Below are positions 8,642 through 17,217 of a stretch of 64,000 nucleotides of DNA, in pieces; the first letter of the stretch is position 1, and every line of letters starts with the position of its first letter. A program made the translations under genes and the position numbers. The notes beneath the pieces were generated by a model. That model had not been told where the DNA came from. It saw only the letters and a program-made list of their open reading frames with translations, and did not search any database. The DNA comes from Aequorivita echinoideorum (GTDB taxonomy: Bacteria > Bacteroidota > Bacteroidia > Flavobacteriales > Flavobacteriaceae), in NCBI RefSeq assembly GCF_018476645.1, contig NZ_JAHCTB010000004.1, positions 404,121-468,120 on the forward strand, given 5' to 3'.

Positions 8642-9388
8642 TTAGGTAAGCATTCCGCCATCAACATTAAGTACCTGCCCAGTGACATACGCTGAAAGAT
8701 CGCTGGCAAGAAAGACACAGGCATTCGCAATATCCTCTGGAGAGCCGCCACGTTTTAATGGAATTGCATTTCTCCAACCTTGAACAGTTGCTTCGTCCAA
8801 CTTTCCGGTCATCTCGGTTTCAATAAAGCCGGGTGCAATGGCGTTGCAACGAATATCGCGCGAACCAAGTTCCAGCGCAATCGATTTTGTGAAGCCGATG
8901 ATACCTGCCTTGGAGGCCGCATAGTTGGTTTGTCCGGCATTACCCTTTACCCCTACGACAGAGCTCATATTGATTATTGAACCTTTGCGCTGTTTCAGCA
9001 TAGCGCGCTGGACCGCTTTCGTCATATTAAAGACAGATTTCAAATTTACCTCAATAACCTTATCGAAATCTTCCTCAGAAATTCGCATAAGTAGATTGTC
9101 CTTGGTTATTCCAGCATTATTGATAAGAATATCAATGCTGCCAAAATCTTTCAAAACTTCTTCCGCCAACGTCTGGGATTCTTCAAAGGATGCAGCATCA
9201 CTTTTGTATGCTTTAGCTTTTACCCCACTTTTTGAAATTTCATCTGCCAATGCATTTGCTGCCTCGGCTGAAGAGCTATATGTAAAAGCTACATTTGCGC
9301 CGTGTTTGGCAAATACTTCAACAATTCCTTTTCCAATTCCACGGCTTCCGCCAGTGATTATTGCTGTTTTTCCTTCTAATAATTTCAT
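8642..9388 (-). CDS. fabG: 3-oxoacyl-[acyl-carrier-protein] reductase FabG
   Basis: A short-chain dehydrogenase of 248 residues that reduces 3-oxoacyl-ACP to 3-hydroxyacyl-ACP with NADPH in fatty-acid elongation. The nucleotide-binding TGGSRGIGKG motif is near residue 12, the NNAG motif follows in the middle, and the catalytic Ser-Tyr-Lys is visible in INMSSVVGVKGNAGQTNYAA followed by SKAG. The C-terminus (YVTGQVLNVDGGM) is typical of FabG. An in-frame ATG at 9418 would add ten residues. The ATG at 9388 (MKLLEGKTAIITGG) matches the family start. A terminator separates it from sucD upstream. Confidence 0.95.
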   Translation of the reverse strand: MKLLEGKTAIITGGSRGIGKGIVEVFAKHGANVAFTYSSSAEAANALADEISKSGVKAKAYKSDAASFEESQTLAEEVLKDFGSIDILINNAGITKDNLLMRISEEDFDKVIEVNLKSVFNMTKAVQRAMLKQRKGSIINMSSVVGVKGNAGQTNYAASKAGIIGFTKSIALELGSRDIRCNAIAPGFIETEMTGKLDEATVQGWRNAIPLKRGGSPEDIANACVFLASDLSAYVTGQVLNVDGGMLT

Positions 9389-9501
9389 ATAATATTTTTT
9401 TATGAACAAGTGGCCCAACTATGTTTCAACGAAGATTTATGGATTTAAAACCGCGAAACGGTGGGGATTCAAATATAACAAAACGTTGCGTGTTCACCAT
9501 A

Positions 9502-9533
9502 AAAAAAACCCTGGGAATTAACAGGGTTTTGTA
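9502..9533 (-). terminator. Rho-independent terminator downstream of sucD
   Basis: Stem AAAACCCTG / CAGGGTTTT with an eight-base loop (GGAATTAA), flanked by A and T runs so it can work on either strand. It lies 44 bases past the sucD stop and ahead of fabG. Confidence 0.85.
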
Positions 9534-9576
9534 ATATTTGAAACCAAAAACGATTTCCCTTTTGATTCTGAATAAT

Positions 9577-10455
9577 TTATTTTTTACCCAAAACTTCGGC
9601 TACCTTTTTTCCAATTTCAGCTGGTGATTCTACCACGTGAATTCCACATTCACGCATCACTTTTTTCTTGGCCTGAGCAGTATCCTCACTTCCGCCAATG
9701 ATGGCACCTGCGTGGCCCATTGTTCTACCTGCAGGAGCGGTCTCTCCGGCGATAAAACCAATTACAGGCTTTTTAATTCCGCTTTCTTTATACCATTTTG
9801 CGGCATCTATTTCCAGCTGACCTCCAATTTCACCGATCATTACAACTGCTTCACTATCAGAATCATTTATAAGCATTTCCAAAGCTTCTTTGGTTGTGGT
9901 ACCAATAATTGGATCCCCACCAATACCAATGGCTGTGGTAATCCCCAAGCCTTGTTTAACAACTTGATCCGCAGCTTCATAGGTAAGCGTTCCAGATTTT
10001 GAAACAATCCCTACTTTCCCTTTTTTAAATACAAAACCGGGCATAATTCCCACTTTTGCTTCGCCCGGAGTAATGACGCCCGGACAGTTGGGACCTATCA
10101 AGCGGCAATCTTTATCTTTTATGTAATCTGCGGCCTTTATCATATCTGCAACCGGAATTCCCTCGGTAATTGTAATAATTACTTTAATGCCCGCGTTGGC
10201 AGCTTCCATTATGGCGTCTGCGGCAAATGCCGGTGGAACAAAAATAATCGTGGTATCTGCACCTGTTTCCTTAACTGCCTCCTCCACAGTGTTAAAGACC
10301 GGTTTGTCCAAATGCTTTTGGCCGCCTTTGCCAGGAGTAACACCGCCAACTACATTGGTACCGTATTCTATCATTTGCCCAGCGTGGAATGAACCTTCAC
10401 TTCCCGTAAAACCCTGAACAATTATTTTTGAATCTTTATTTACTAAAACGCTCAT
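9577..10455 (-). CDS. sucD: Succinyl-CoA ligase (ADP-forming) alpha subunit
   Basis: A 292-residue CoA-binding subunit of succinyl-CoA synthetase, the TCA-cycle step that makes ATP or GTP from succinyl-CoA. The N-terminal Rossmann domain begins with [20 protein letters not shown] (residues 4-23), with the CoA-site [13 protein letters not shown] stretch in the middle. The phosphohistidine is in [12 protein letters not shown] near residue 250. Length is standard. The beta subunit gene sucC is not in the window, so the two subunits are unlinked here. A good -7 box lies about 75 bases upstream. Confidence 0.96.
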   Translation of the reverse strand: MSVLVNKDSKIIVQGFTGSEGSFHAGQMIEYGTNVVGGVTPGKGGQKHLDKPVFNTVEEAVKETGADTTIIFVPPAFAADAIMEAANAGIKVIITITEGIPVADMIKAADYIKDKDCRLIGPNCPGVITPGEAKVGIMPGFVFKKGKVGIVSKSGTLTYEAADQVVKQGLGITTAIGIGGDPIIGTTTKEALEMLINDSDSEAVVMIGEIGGQLEIDAAKWYKESGIKKPVIGFIAGETAPAGRTMGHAGAIIGGSEDTAQAKKKVMRECGIHVVESPAEIGKKVAEVLGKK

Positions 10456-10529
10456 TTTTGAATATTATCTTTTGTTTGTTTATTTTTTTCTTAATTAAAT
10501 CGCTCTATTTTGATCAAATTTTATTGCTG

Positions 10530-10537
10530 CAAAGATA
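10530..10537 (-). promoter_or_regulatory. Probable -7 promoter box for sucD
   Basis: TATCTTTG on the minus strand, followed by C, an exact match to the Bacteroidota -7 consensus TAnnTTTG. A TTTA-type -33 element lies about 20 bases upstream. The expected transcription start leaves a leader of roughly 65-70 bases. Confidence 0.6.
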
Positions 10538-10565
10538 CCTTTTTTACAAAAGGTACTAAAGGAAT

Positions 10566-10979
10566 TTAAACTTTAACCCTATGATAACTTTCGGTAGTAT
10601 CATCATTGGCTGTTACTGGCTGGCTCACTTGATGGCCGCGGTAAATTTTGCCATCCTTAACTTCCCAAATTGCAATAAAATGCGCTATTCCCAATTCCTC
10701 ATCTGGATTTTCCATAGTTCGGATATAATATTTATATCGAATAGTAACGTGGTCGCCATCTGCCAATAAATGGCTTACCTCAATACGCAAATCATTATAG
10801 GAACGGCGCACCTCATCAAAAAACTTCACGATATCGTCGTAGTTCATGATGGAAAGCCCATTCGCGCTGTTCCAGATCAAAACAAGTTCTGGATGAAAAA
10901 ATCGCTCTAAAACTGTATGGTCTTTTAGAATATCAGATTTGTAAAAATCCTTTACTATATCTTTTGCTTTACTACTCAT
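10566..10979 (-). CDS. SnoaL-like/NTF2-fold protein
   Basis: A 137-residue protein with the cone-shaped NTF2-like pattern: an N-terminal helix pair (VKDFYKSDILKDHTVLERFF), then strands with VSHLLADGDHVTIRYKYYIR and HFIAIWEVKDGKIYRGHQVS. SnoaL-like proteins act as small hydrolases, isomerases or binding proteins, and substrate cannot be assigned here. The start overlaps the stop of the upstream LpxD-like gene by four bases (ATGA), so the two are probably translationally coupled. That ties it to the lipid A gene block. Confidence 0.85.
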   Translation of the reverse strand: MSSKAKDIVKDFYKSDILKDHTVLERFFHPELVLIWNSANGLSIMNYDDIVKFFDEVRRSYNDLRIEVSHLLADGDHVTIRYKYYIRTMENPDEELGIAHFIAIWEVKDGKIYRGHQVSQPVTANDDTTESYHRVKV

Positions 10980-11914
10980 GGTAATTTATCCAATTTTTCA
11001 ATAATATCCGGAATTAATTTTATAGAAGCCAATTCCTTATACTTTTTTCTGAATTCATCTGCAGGCGTGCCAAAATAGGCTTTATTTCCGGGTAAAGACT
11101 TGCTTACACCACTTTGGGCCGAAATAACGGCTTTTTCTCCAATAGTAATTCCACTGGTAATCCCCACTTGCCCCCAAATAGTGACAAAATCCTCAATGAG
11201 AACGCAACCTGCAATACCAACTTGTGATGCAATTAAGCAGCGTTTCCCTATTATGGTATCGTGCCCCACGTGCACTTGATTGTCTAGTTTTGATCCTTCC
11301 CCTATAGTAGTAGATGCCGTAACTCCCTTATCTATAGTACATAAAGCCCCAAGATCCACATCATCTTCAATAACTACGTTTCCACCACTCAATAATTTAT
11401 CAAATTTTTCAGGCCTGTTTTTATAATAAAAAGCATCGCTTCCAAGTATAGTACCGGCGTGGATGGTAACGTTATTTCCTATAATTGTGTTGTCATAAAT
11501 GCTTACATTGGAATGAATTAGGCAATTACGACCCAGTTTCACATTATTACCAATAAACACATTGGGTTGAATAACGGTGCCCTCGCCAATTTCTGCAGTT
11601 TGTGAAATGGCAGATTTTGAACTTTGAAAAGGTTTAAAATAAAGTGTCAATTTATTAAAATCCCGAAATGGATCTTCCGAAATTAACAATGCCTTCCCTG
11701 CCGGGCAATCCACTTTTCTGTTTATGAGAATAATGGTTGCCGGGGACTGTAACGCCTTATCATAATATTTGGGATGATCCACAAAAACAATGTCTCCCGG
11801 TTGCACCACGTGAATTTCATTCATACCAAAAACTGGAAAATTAGCATCGCCCACATAATCTGAGCCGATTAAGTATGCAATGGTTTCAAGTGTTTGGGGA
11901 GTTGGAAATTTCAC
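10976..11914 (-). CDS. LpxD-like acyltransferase, second paralogue
   Basis: A 312-residue left-handed beta-helix protein: an LpxD-type N-terminal uridine-binding domain (about 1-95) and then many hexapeptide repeats (IGEGTVIQPNVFIGNNVKLG and so on). The histidine expected for catalysis is kept in DNQVHVGHDTIIG, aligned with [13 protein letters not shown] in the other LpxD at 14746-15771. It is shorter and diverged from that protein. It may acylate another UDP-sugar or a variant lipid A precursor. It lies between efp and the SnoaL-like gene, overlapping the latter by four bases. Confidence 0.88.
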   Translation of the reverse strand: MKFPTPQTLETIAYLIGSDYVGDANFPVFGMNEIHVVQPGDIVFVDHPKYYDKALQSPATIILINRKVDCPAGKALLISEDPFRDFNKLTLYFKPFQSSKSAISQTAEIGEGTVIQPNVFIGNNVKLGRNCLIHSNVSIYDNTIIGNNVTIHAGTILGSDAFYYKNRPEKFDKLLSGGNVVIEDDVDLGALCTIDKGVTASTTIGEGSKLDNQVHVGHDTIIGKRCLIASQVGIAGCVLIEDFVTIWGQVGITSGITIGEKAVISAQSGVSKSLPGNKAYFGTPADEFRKKYKELASIKLIPDIIEKLDKLP

Positions 11915-11945
11915 GTGCGGAAAATTTTATATTATATTTTCAAAT

Positions 11946-12512
11946 TTAGTCTTTCATTCTTTCTTGGTACTGGCCTTTTTCAGTATCAATTCGAATCTTA
12001 TCACCTTCATTTATGAAAAGCGGCACATTTACCTCTGCCCCCGTTTCCAAAATTGCAGGCTTTGTAGCGTTGGTTGCAGTATTTCCCTTAACTCCAGGTT
12101 CAGTGCTAACCACTTGAAGAACCACGTGGGCGGGCATTTCAACAGAAAGCGGCGAATTATCTTCGGTATTAATCAATACAGTTACAACCTCACCTTCCTT
12201 CATCAACTCTGGCGTATCGAGCAAATTCTTCATCAGCCGGATTTGGGTGTAATCATCCGTATTCATAAAATGATAAATTTCACCTTCGTTGTATAGGTAT
12301 TGAAATTTATTGGTCTCCACGCGCACATCATCAATTTTGTGACCTGCCGAAAAGGTATTGTCTATTACCTTCCCGGTTGTAACGCTTTTTAATTTGGTAC
12401 GAACAAACGCAGGACCTTTCCCAGGTTTTACGTGTAAAAATTCAATTATTTTATAAATATCGTTATTGTAGCGTATGCACAATCCCTTTCTAATATCTGA
12501 TGATGTAGCCAT
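11946..12512 (-). CDS. efp: Translation elongation factor P
   Basis: A 188-residue protein with the three-domain EF-P layout. The KOW-like N-terminal domain contains the loop HVKPGKGPAFVRTKLKSV, with lysine at the tip position that is modified in many bacteria. The C-terminal OB domains end in the signature around NEGDKIRIDTEKGQYQERMKD. EF-P relieves ribosome stalling at polyproline. It sits inside the lpx cluster, an arrangement common in Bacteroidota. Confidence 0.96.
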   Translation of the reverse strand: MATSSDIRKGLCIRYNNDIYKIIEFLHVKPGKGPAFVRTKLKSVTTGKVIDNTFSAGHKIDDVRVETNKFQYLYNEGEIYHFMNTDDYTQIRLMKNLLDTPELMKEGEVVTVLINTEDNSPLSVEMPAHVVLQVVSTEPGVKGNTATNATKPAILETGAEVNVPLFINEGDKIRIDTEKGQYQERMKD

Positions 12513-12560
12513 TATATAATGTGTTTTGACTTAAATTTATTTGAAATATTTTTTTGAAAT

Positions 12561-13346
12561 TTAATTTGAATTGAAATATCCCTTCATAATTCCACGCTTC
12601 GAATTTTTAATGAATTGAAGAATTTCATCGCGTTCCGGGGTTGCTTCCATTTCGGCCTCAATAATTTCCGAAGCTTGGGAGGTATTATAATTTTTCTGAT
12701 ATAAAATGCGGAAAATATTTTGGATCTCAGTAATCTTATCTGAAGTAAAACCACGGCGCCGAAGGCCAATGGAGTTGATGCCTACATAACTTAAAGGTTC
12801 GCGAGCGGCCTTCACATAAGGGGGCACATCCTTCCGAACAAGGGACCCACCCGTTACAAAAGCATGGTTGCCAATCATGCAAAATTGGTGAACCGCCGTC
12901 ATTCCAGCCAATACCACGTGGTCTCCCACGGTAATGTGTCCGGCCAGTGTACTGTTGTTTGAAAATATGCAGTTATCTCCCACAATACAATCGTGCGCAA
13001 TGTGGCAATACGCCATAATCCAACAGTTTTTGCCGATCACAGTTTTACCTCGATCTACCGTTCCACGGTTTATGGTAACATATTCACGAATAGTTGTACC
13101 ATCACCAATTTCAGCCGTTGTATCCTCATCCTTAAATTTTAAGTCCTGTGGAATGGCAGAAATTACGGCACCCGGAAAAATATTGCAATTTTTACCGATT
13201 CTTGCCCCTTCCATTATGGTTACGTTGCTACCAATCCAGGTTCCCTCACCGATTACAACATTATTATGAATAGTTGTAAAAGGTTCAATCACAACATTTT
13301 TGGCTATTTTGGCGCCCGGATGGACGTATGCAAGTGGTTGATTCAT
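12561..13346 (-). CDS. lpxA: UDP-N-acetylglucosamine acyltransferase LpxA
   Basis: The first enzyme of lipid A synthesis, transferring 3-hydroxyacyl from ACP to UDP-GlcNAc. The 261-residue protein is a left-handed beta-helix of hexapeptide repeats beginning AYVHPGAKIAKNVVIEPF. The catalytic histidine is in the AYCHIAHDCIVGDNC segment, near residue 123. The C-terminal helical domain (about 190-261) includes GLRRRGFTSDKITEIQNIFR, as in LpxA. Its start codon abuts the stop of lpxC-fabZ (13347) with no gap, indicating an operon. Confidence 0.96.
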   Translation of the reverse strand: MNQPLAYVHPGAKIAKNVVIEPFTTIHNNVVIGEGTWIGSNVTIMEGARIGKNCNIFPGAVISAIPQDLKFKDEDTTAEIGDGTTIREYVTINRGTVDRGKTVIGKNCWIMAYCHIAHDCIVGDNCIFSNNSTLAGHITVGDHVVLAGMTAVHQFCMIGNHAFVTGGSLVRKDVPPYVKAAREPLSYVGINSIGLRRRGFTSDKITEIQNIFRILYQKNYNTSQASEIIEAEMEATPERDEILQFIKNSKRGIMKGYFNSN

Positions 13347-14741
13347 CTATAGATTTTTTGTTTTGACCATTTGTGCCATCAATTCTGCTTCTGTTACAAG
13401 TTTATCGTTAGCATAGGCATTCCCGCTCATATGTACAATTCCACGGCGGATGGGCGACATCAGTTCCAATTTAAAGATTAATGTATCGCCCGGATTTACT
13501 TGTTGCTTAAATTTCACATTATTTATTTTCATAAAAAATGTTAGATAATTTTCAGGGTCCGGCACAGTACTCAATGCCAAAATACCGCCAGTTTGTGCCA
13601 TCGCCTCCACAATTAAAACGCCAGGCATTACTGGTGCGCCGGGAAAATGACCAACAAAAAATGGTTCATTCATGGTTACGTTTTTCAAACCAACTACGTG
13701 GCTGTCTGAAAGCTCCATAATCTTGTCAACCAATAAAAATGGAGGCCGGTGTGGCAGCATGGCCATAATTTGATTTACATCTTTGATTGGTGGCTGGTTG
13801 ATATCAAACTTAGGTATTTTATTTCGGCTTTCCTGTTTTATAATTTTTGAAAGTTTTTTGGCAAACTGTGTATTTACAAAATGCCCCGGCTTATTGGCAA
13901 TCACTTTTCCGCGAATGCGCATTCCTACCAAAGCCAAATCCCCAACAACATCAAGCAATTTATGACGCGCGGCTTCGTTGGGATGGTGCAATGTCAAATT
14001 ATCTAAAATCCCGTTCGGTTTTACTGAAATAGTATCCTTCCCGAAGGCTTTTCGCAATTTATCCATTGTGCCCGAGGAAAGTTCCTTGTCAACATAAACA
14101 ATTGCATTGTTTAAATCTCCACCTTTAATAAGGCCGTTTTCAAGAAGCATTTCAATTTCATGAAGAAAACTGAACGTACGTGCGTCTGCTATTTCCTTTT
14201 TGAAATCTGATATATGCTGAAGTGACGCATTTTGGGTTCCCAAAACCTTGGTTCCAAAATCCACCATTGTTGTTATCTGATATTCATCAGCAGGCATCAA
14301 AATAATTTCGCTGCCGGATTCTTCATCCAAATATGAAATAACCTCCTTCACCACATATTCTTCCCTTGGCGCATGCTGCTCGACAATTCCAGCCATTTCA
14401 ACAGCTTCAACAAAGAATTTTGAGGAACCATCCATAATGGGAGGTTCGGAAGCATTTAATTCCATGATGCAATTGTCAACCTCAAGCCCTACCAACGCCG
14501 CCAGAACGTGTTCCGACGTTTGGATCTTTACACCTCGTTTTTCGAGGTTTGTTCCTCTTTGGGTGTTTACCACATAGTTGGCATCTGCCTCAATGGTGGG
14601 ATTTCCTTCCAAATCAGTACGGATAAAACTATAACCGTGATTTTCAGGTGCTGGTTTAAAGGTAATGGTAACCTCCTTACCTGTATGGAGCCCAACTCCC
14701 GTAAGGGATATTTCCTTAGCTATAGTGCGCTGTTTTACCAT
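13347..14741 (-). CDS. lpxC/fabZ: Bifunctional LpxC deacetylase / FabZ dehydratase
   Basis: A fusion of about 464 residues. The N-terminal part (to about residue 300) is UDP-3-O-acyl-GlcNAc deacetylase: it has the HTGKEVTITFKPA start, a zinc histidine in TSEHVLAAL, and the HHPNEAARHKLLDVVGDLAL segment with further metal and catalytic residues. The C-terminal part (about 320-464) is the 3-hydroxyacyl-ACP dehydratase FabZ, with LPHRPPFLLVDKI and HFPGAPVMPGVLIVEAMAQ. This fusion is characteristic of Bacteroidota. In-frame ATGs at 14771 and 14753 lie inside lpxD. I chose 14741, just past the lpxD stop, which gives MVKQRTIAKEISLTG. Confidence 0.95.
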   Translation of the reverse strand: MVKQRTIAKEISLTGVGLHTGKEVTITFKPAPENHGYSFIRTDLEGNPTIEADANYVVNTQRGTNLEKRGVKIQTSEHVLAALVGLEVDNCIMELNASEPPIMDGSSKFFVEAVEMAGIVEQHAPREEYVVKEVISYLDEESGSEIILMPADEYQITTMVDFGTKVLGTQNASLQHISDFKKEIADARTFSFLHEIEMLLENGLIKGGDLNNAIVYVDKELSSGTMDKLRKAFGKDTISVKPNGILDNLTLHHPNEAARHKLLDVVGDLALVGMRIRGKVIANKPGHFVNTQFAKKLSKIIKQESRNKIPKFDINQPPIKDVNQIMAMLPHRPPFLLVDKIMELSDSHVVGLKNVTMNEPFFVGHFPGAPVMPGVLIVEAMAQTGGILALSTVPDPENYLTFFMKINNVKFKQQVNPGDTLIFKLELMSPIRRGIVHMSGNAYANDKLVTEAELMAQMVKTKNL

Positions 14742-14745
14742 GCAT

Positions 14746-15771
14746 TCATTCATTTTCAAGTTTTTTTTCAAAAATATTAAACCTCTCCATTATTTTGGGA
14801 AGGTTTTTAAAATGTACATAACTTTTATTGAAATCGGAATAATTTAGAGCCGGAGTACCCTGGACGCTTTCATTATCCTTTATACTTCGGCCTATTCCAC
14901 TCTGTGCTTGAATTTTTACGTTGTCGCCAATTACAATGTGTCCGGCAATGCCTACTTGGCCGCCGATCATACAATTTTTTCCAATTTTTGAAGAACCGGC
15001 AATGCCCGTCTGGGCTGCAATCACAGTGTTTTCCCCAATGGAAACATTGTGTGCTATCTGAATTTGATTGTCAAGCTTTACCCCTTTTTTAATGATCGTA
15101 GAGCCTAACGTGGCGCGATCTATAGTGGTGCCTGCACCAATGTCAACAAAATCCTCAATAATTACATTACCAGTCTGCGGAACTTTACTGTACTCCCCTT
15201 TTTCATTTGGGGTGAAACCAAATCCATCAGCGCCCACGACAACGCTGCTGTGGATGACGCAGTTATTGCCGATAATGGTTTCTGAGTATATTTTTGCACC
15301 CGTAAAAAGAGTAACATCATTCCCGATAACCACATTGTCTCCTATATATACATTCGGATAAATTTTTACATTTTGGCCGATTGTAACATTTTCACCAATA
15401 TATGCAAATGCACCTATGTAGATTTTATCACCATACGTAGCGCTTTCCGAAATAAAAACCGGGCTTTCAATCCCGGTCTTGTTCATTTTCACTTGATTGT
15501 AATATTCCAATAATTGTGAAAAAGCCTTGTATGCATTCTCTACGCGAATAAGCGTAGTACTCAATTTGTTTTCAGCGTTGAAGTCTTTGCTTACAATGGT
15601 TATGGAAGCCTGTGTGGAATATATGTAATGTGTATATTTTGGATTTGCCAAAAATGTTAAGCTACCTTCGCTGCCTTCTTCAATTTTTGCAAGTTTTGAA
15701 ACCTCAACGCCTTCATCTCCATCAACGGTTCCGTTCAAAATTCCTGCTATTTGGGCTGCTGTAAACTTCAT
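14746..15771 (-). CDS. lpxD: UDP-3-O-acylglucosamine N-acyltransferase LpxD
   Basis: A 341-residue trimeric beta-helix enzyme that adds the second 3-hydroxyacyl chain to the UDP-glucosamine intermediate. It starts with the LpxD-type N-terminal domain ([20 protein letters not shown]), then hexapeptide repeats from about residue 110 to 300. The catalytic histidine is in [20 protein letters not shown], and the QGTPALNY turn and a C-terminal helix follow. It is the first gene of the lpxD - lpxC/fabZ - lpxA run and is the orthodox copy of the two LpxD-type genes in the window. Confidence 0.96.
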   Translation of the reverse strand: MKFTAAQIAGILNGTVDGDEGVEVSKLAKIEEGSEGSLTFLANPKYTHYIYSTQASITIVSKDFNAENKLSTTLIRVENAYKAFSQLLEYYNQVKMNKTGIESPVFISESATYGDKIYIGAFAYIGENVTIGQNVKIYPNVYIGDNVVIGNDVTLFTGAKIYSETIIGNNCVIHSSVVVGADGFGFTPNEKGEYSKVPQTGNVIIEDFVDIGAGTTIDRATLGSTIIKKGVKLDNQIQIAHNVSIGENTVIAAQTGIAGSSKIGKNCMIGGQVGIAGHIVIGDNVKIQAQSGIGRSIKDNESVQGTPALNYSDFNKSYVHFKNLPKIMERFNIFEKKLENE

Positions 15772-15879
15772 TAGTGGTGGTTATTTTAATTCGGACAAAG
15801 CAGCATTGTATTCTTAATTGAATGAACAATATGAACTTGTTGCTCGGTTTTCATTCCTGCAAAAATAGAAAAAAAGGAT

Positions 15880-17109
15880 TTAGTATTTGTTTTTTGGAAA
15901 ACAGAGATAATATTTAATCACGGTTTTGCTTAGCGCTTCTAAATTTAACTGGTCGCTTGCCGCGGCTACATCAACAATTTTTCCAGATTTTGTGAGCATA
16001 TTTATATTGTCCCTATCTGTTCTGTACGCCTGATTTTCCATTGCGCCCGTAAATACAAAAAAGGATGCTTCCTCTAATGAAAGGGTATACTTCTTCATAA
16101 AATTTTCTTTTTTCGCTAAAATTTTTTCTTCGGAAAAATGGGTTGATCGCACCTTAATTTTAAGCAGATTGCGGTTTAAAATCATTAACGATAGATTTCT
16201 CAAAACAAAATCATCGTTTTCGGACCATACTTTCATTGCGGCAATAATATCAGTATCGTCCAATTTAGCGAAGGTATCCAAAACTTCCTCTGAAAAATTT
16301 CTGGCATCAATTTTATTCTTCAGAAAAAAAGATAAAGCAGAGCTTGCAGGCAAATTAATGCCCTGTTGAGTAATTTGCTTTGCGCGTTTTAGCAGCCTCA
16401 ATAAAAGCTGCTCTGCAACAACACCAGTTTTGTGGAGGTAAACCTGCCAATACATTAACCGTCGGGCAATCAAAAATTTTTCAACTGAATAAATTCCCTT
16501 GTAATCCACAACCAGATTGTCGTTTTTCACATTAAGCATAGCGGTAAGCCGCTGCGAGTTTATATTGCCTTCGGGAACGCCTGTATAAAAACTGTCGCGG
16601 CGCAAATAATCCAACCGGTCCATGTCCAATTGCCCGGAAACCAATTGATGGAGAAATTTTCGATCATATTCATCTTTAAAAATGGAAATTGCCAACGTCA
16701 ATTTTCCTTCAAATTTACGGTTGAGCGCTTCCATAAAATAGATTGAAATATGCTCGTGGTTAACGCCCTCCACAATGCTGTTTTCCATAGCGTGGGAAAA
16801 CGGACCGTGGCCAATATCGTGGAGCAGAATGGCAACGTACAAGGCCTCTTTTTCTTCTTCAGAAATTTTAATGCCCTTGTTGCATAGTGTCTGCACGGCG
16901 TTCTGCATCAAAGACATAGCACCAAGTGCGTGATGGAAACGTGTATGGTGGGCACCGGGAAAAACCAAATAGGAAAGCCCCATCTGCGAAATTCTTCGCA
17001 GTCTTTGAAAATATGGATCATTGATCAATTGAAACAGCAACTTCCCGGGAATGGTAATAAAACCGTAGATAGGATCGTTTATAATCTTGAGCTTGGAAGG
17101 GTTTTTCAA
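15880..17109 (-). CDS. HD-domain phosphohydrolase (SAMHD1/dGTPase-like)
   Basis: A 409-residue soluble protein with an N-terminal HD domain: HHTRFHHALGAMSLMQ (residues about 54-69) supplies the first histidine and ILLHDIGHGPFSHAMENS supplies the HD pair. A further DMDRLDYLRRDSFYTGVPEG block is typical of this family. Related enzymes hydrolyse dNTPs or other nucleotides, but the substrate is not shown. It lies upstream of lpxD on the same strand with a 108-base gap and is divergent from porX. Confidence 0.88.
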   Translation of the reverse strand: MKNPSKLKIINDPIYGFITIPGKLLFQLINDPYFQRLRRISQMGLSYLVFPGAHHTRFHHALGAMSLMQNAVQTLCNKGIKISEEEKEALYVAILLHDIGHGPFSHAMENSIVEGVNHEHISIYFMEALNRKFEGKLTLAISIFKDEYDRKFLHQLVSGQLDMDRLDYLRRDSFYTGVPEGNINSQRLTAMLNVKNDNLVVDYKGIYSVEKFLIARRLMYWQVYLHKTGVVAEQLLLRLLKRAKQITQQGINLPASSALSFFLKNKIDARNFSEEVLDTFAKLDDTDIIAAMKVWSENDDFVLRNLSLMILNRNLLKIKVRSTHFSEEKILAKKENFMKKYTLSLEEASFFVFTGAMENQAYRTDRDNINMLTKSGKIVDVAAASDQLNLEALSKTVIKYYLCFPKNKY

Positions 17110-17217
17110 ACTTTAACTTTTATTTATTAGCCGCAAAATTTTTTTGAAATAAATCGGGTTTAATTTTGAAAAAAAAATTGCAAGAAGCAGCATTTTTTCA
17201 CGAACAAATATACATAT

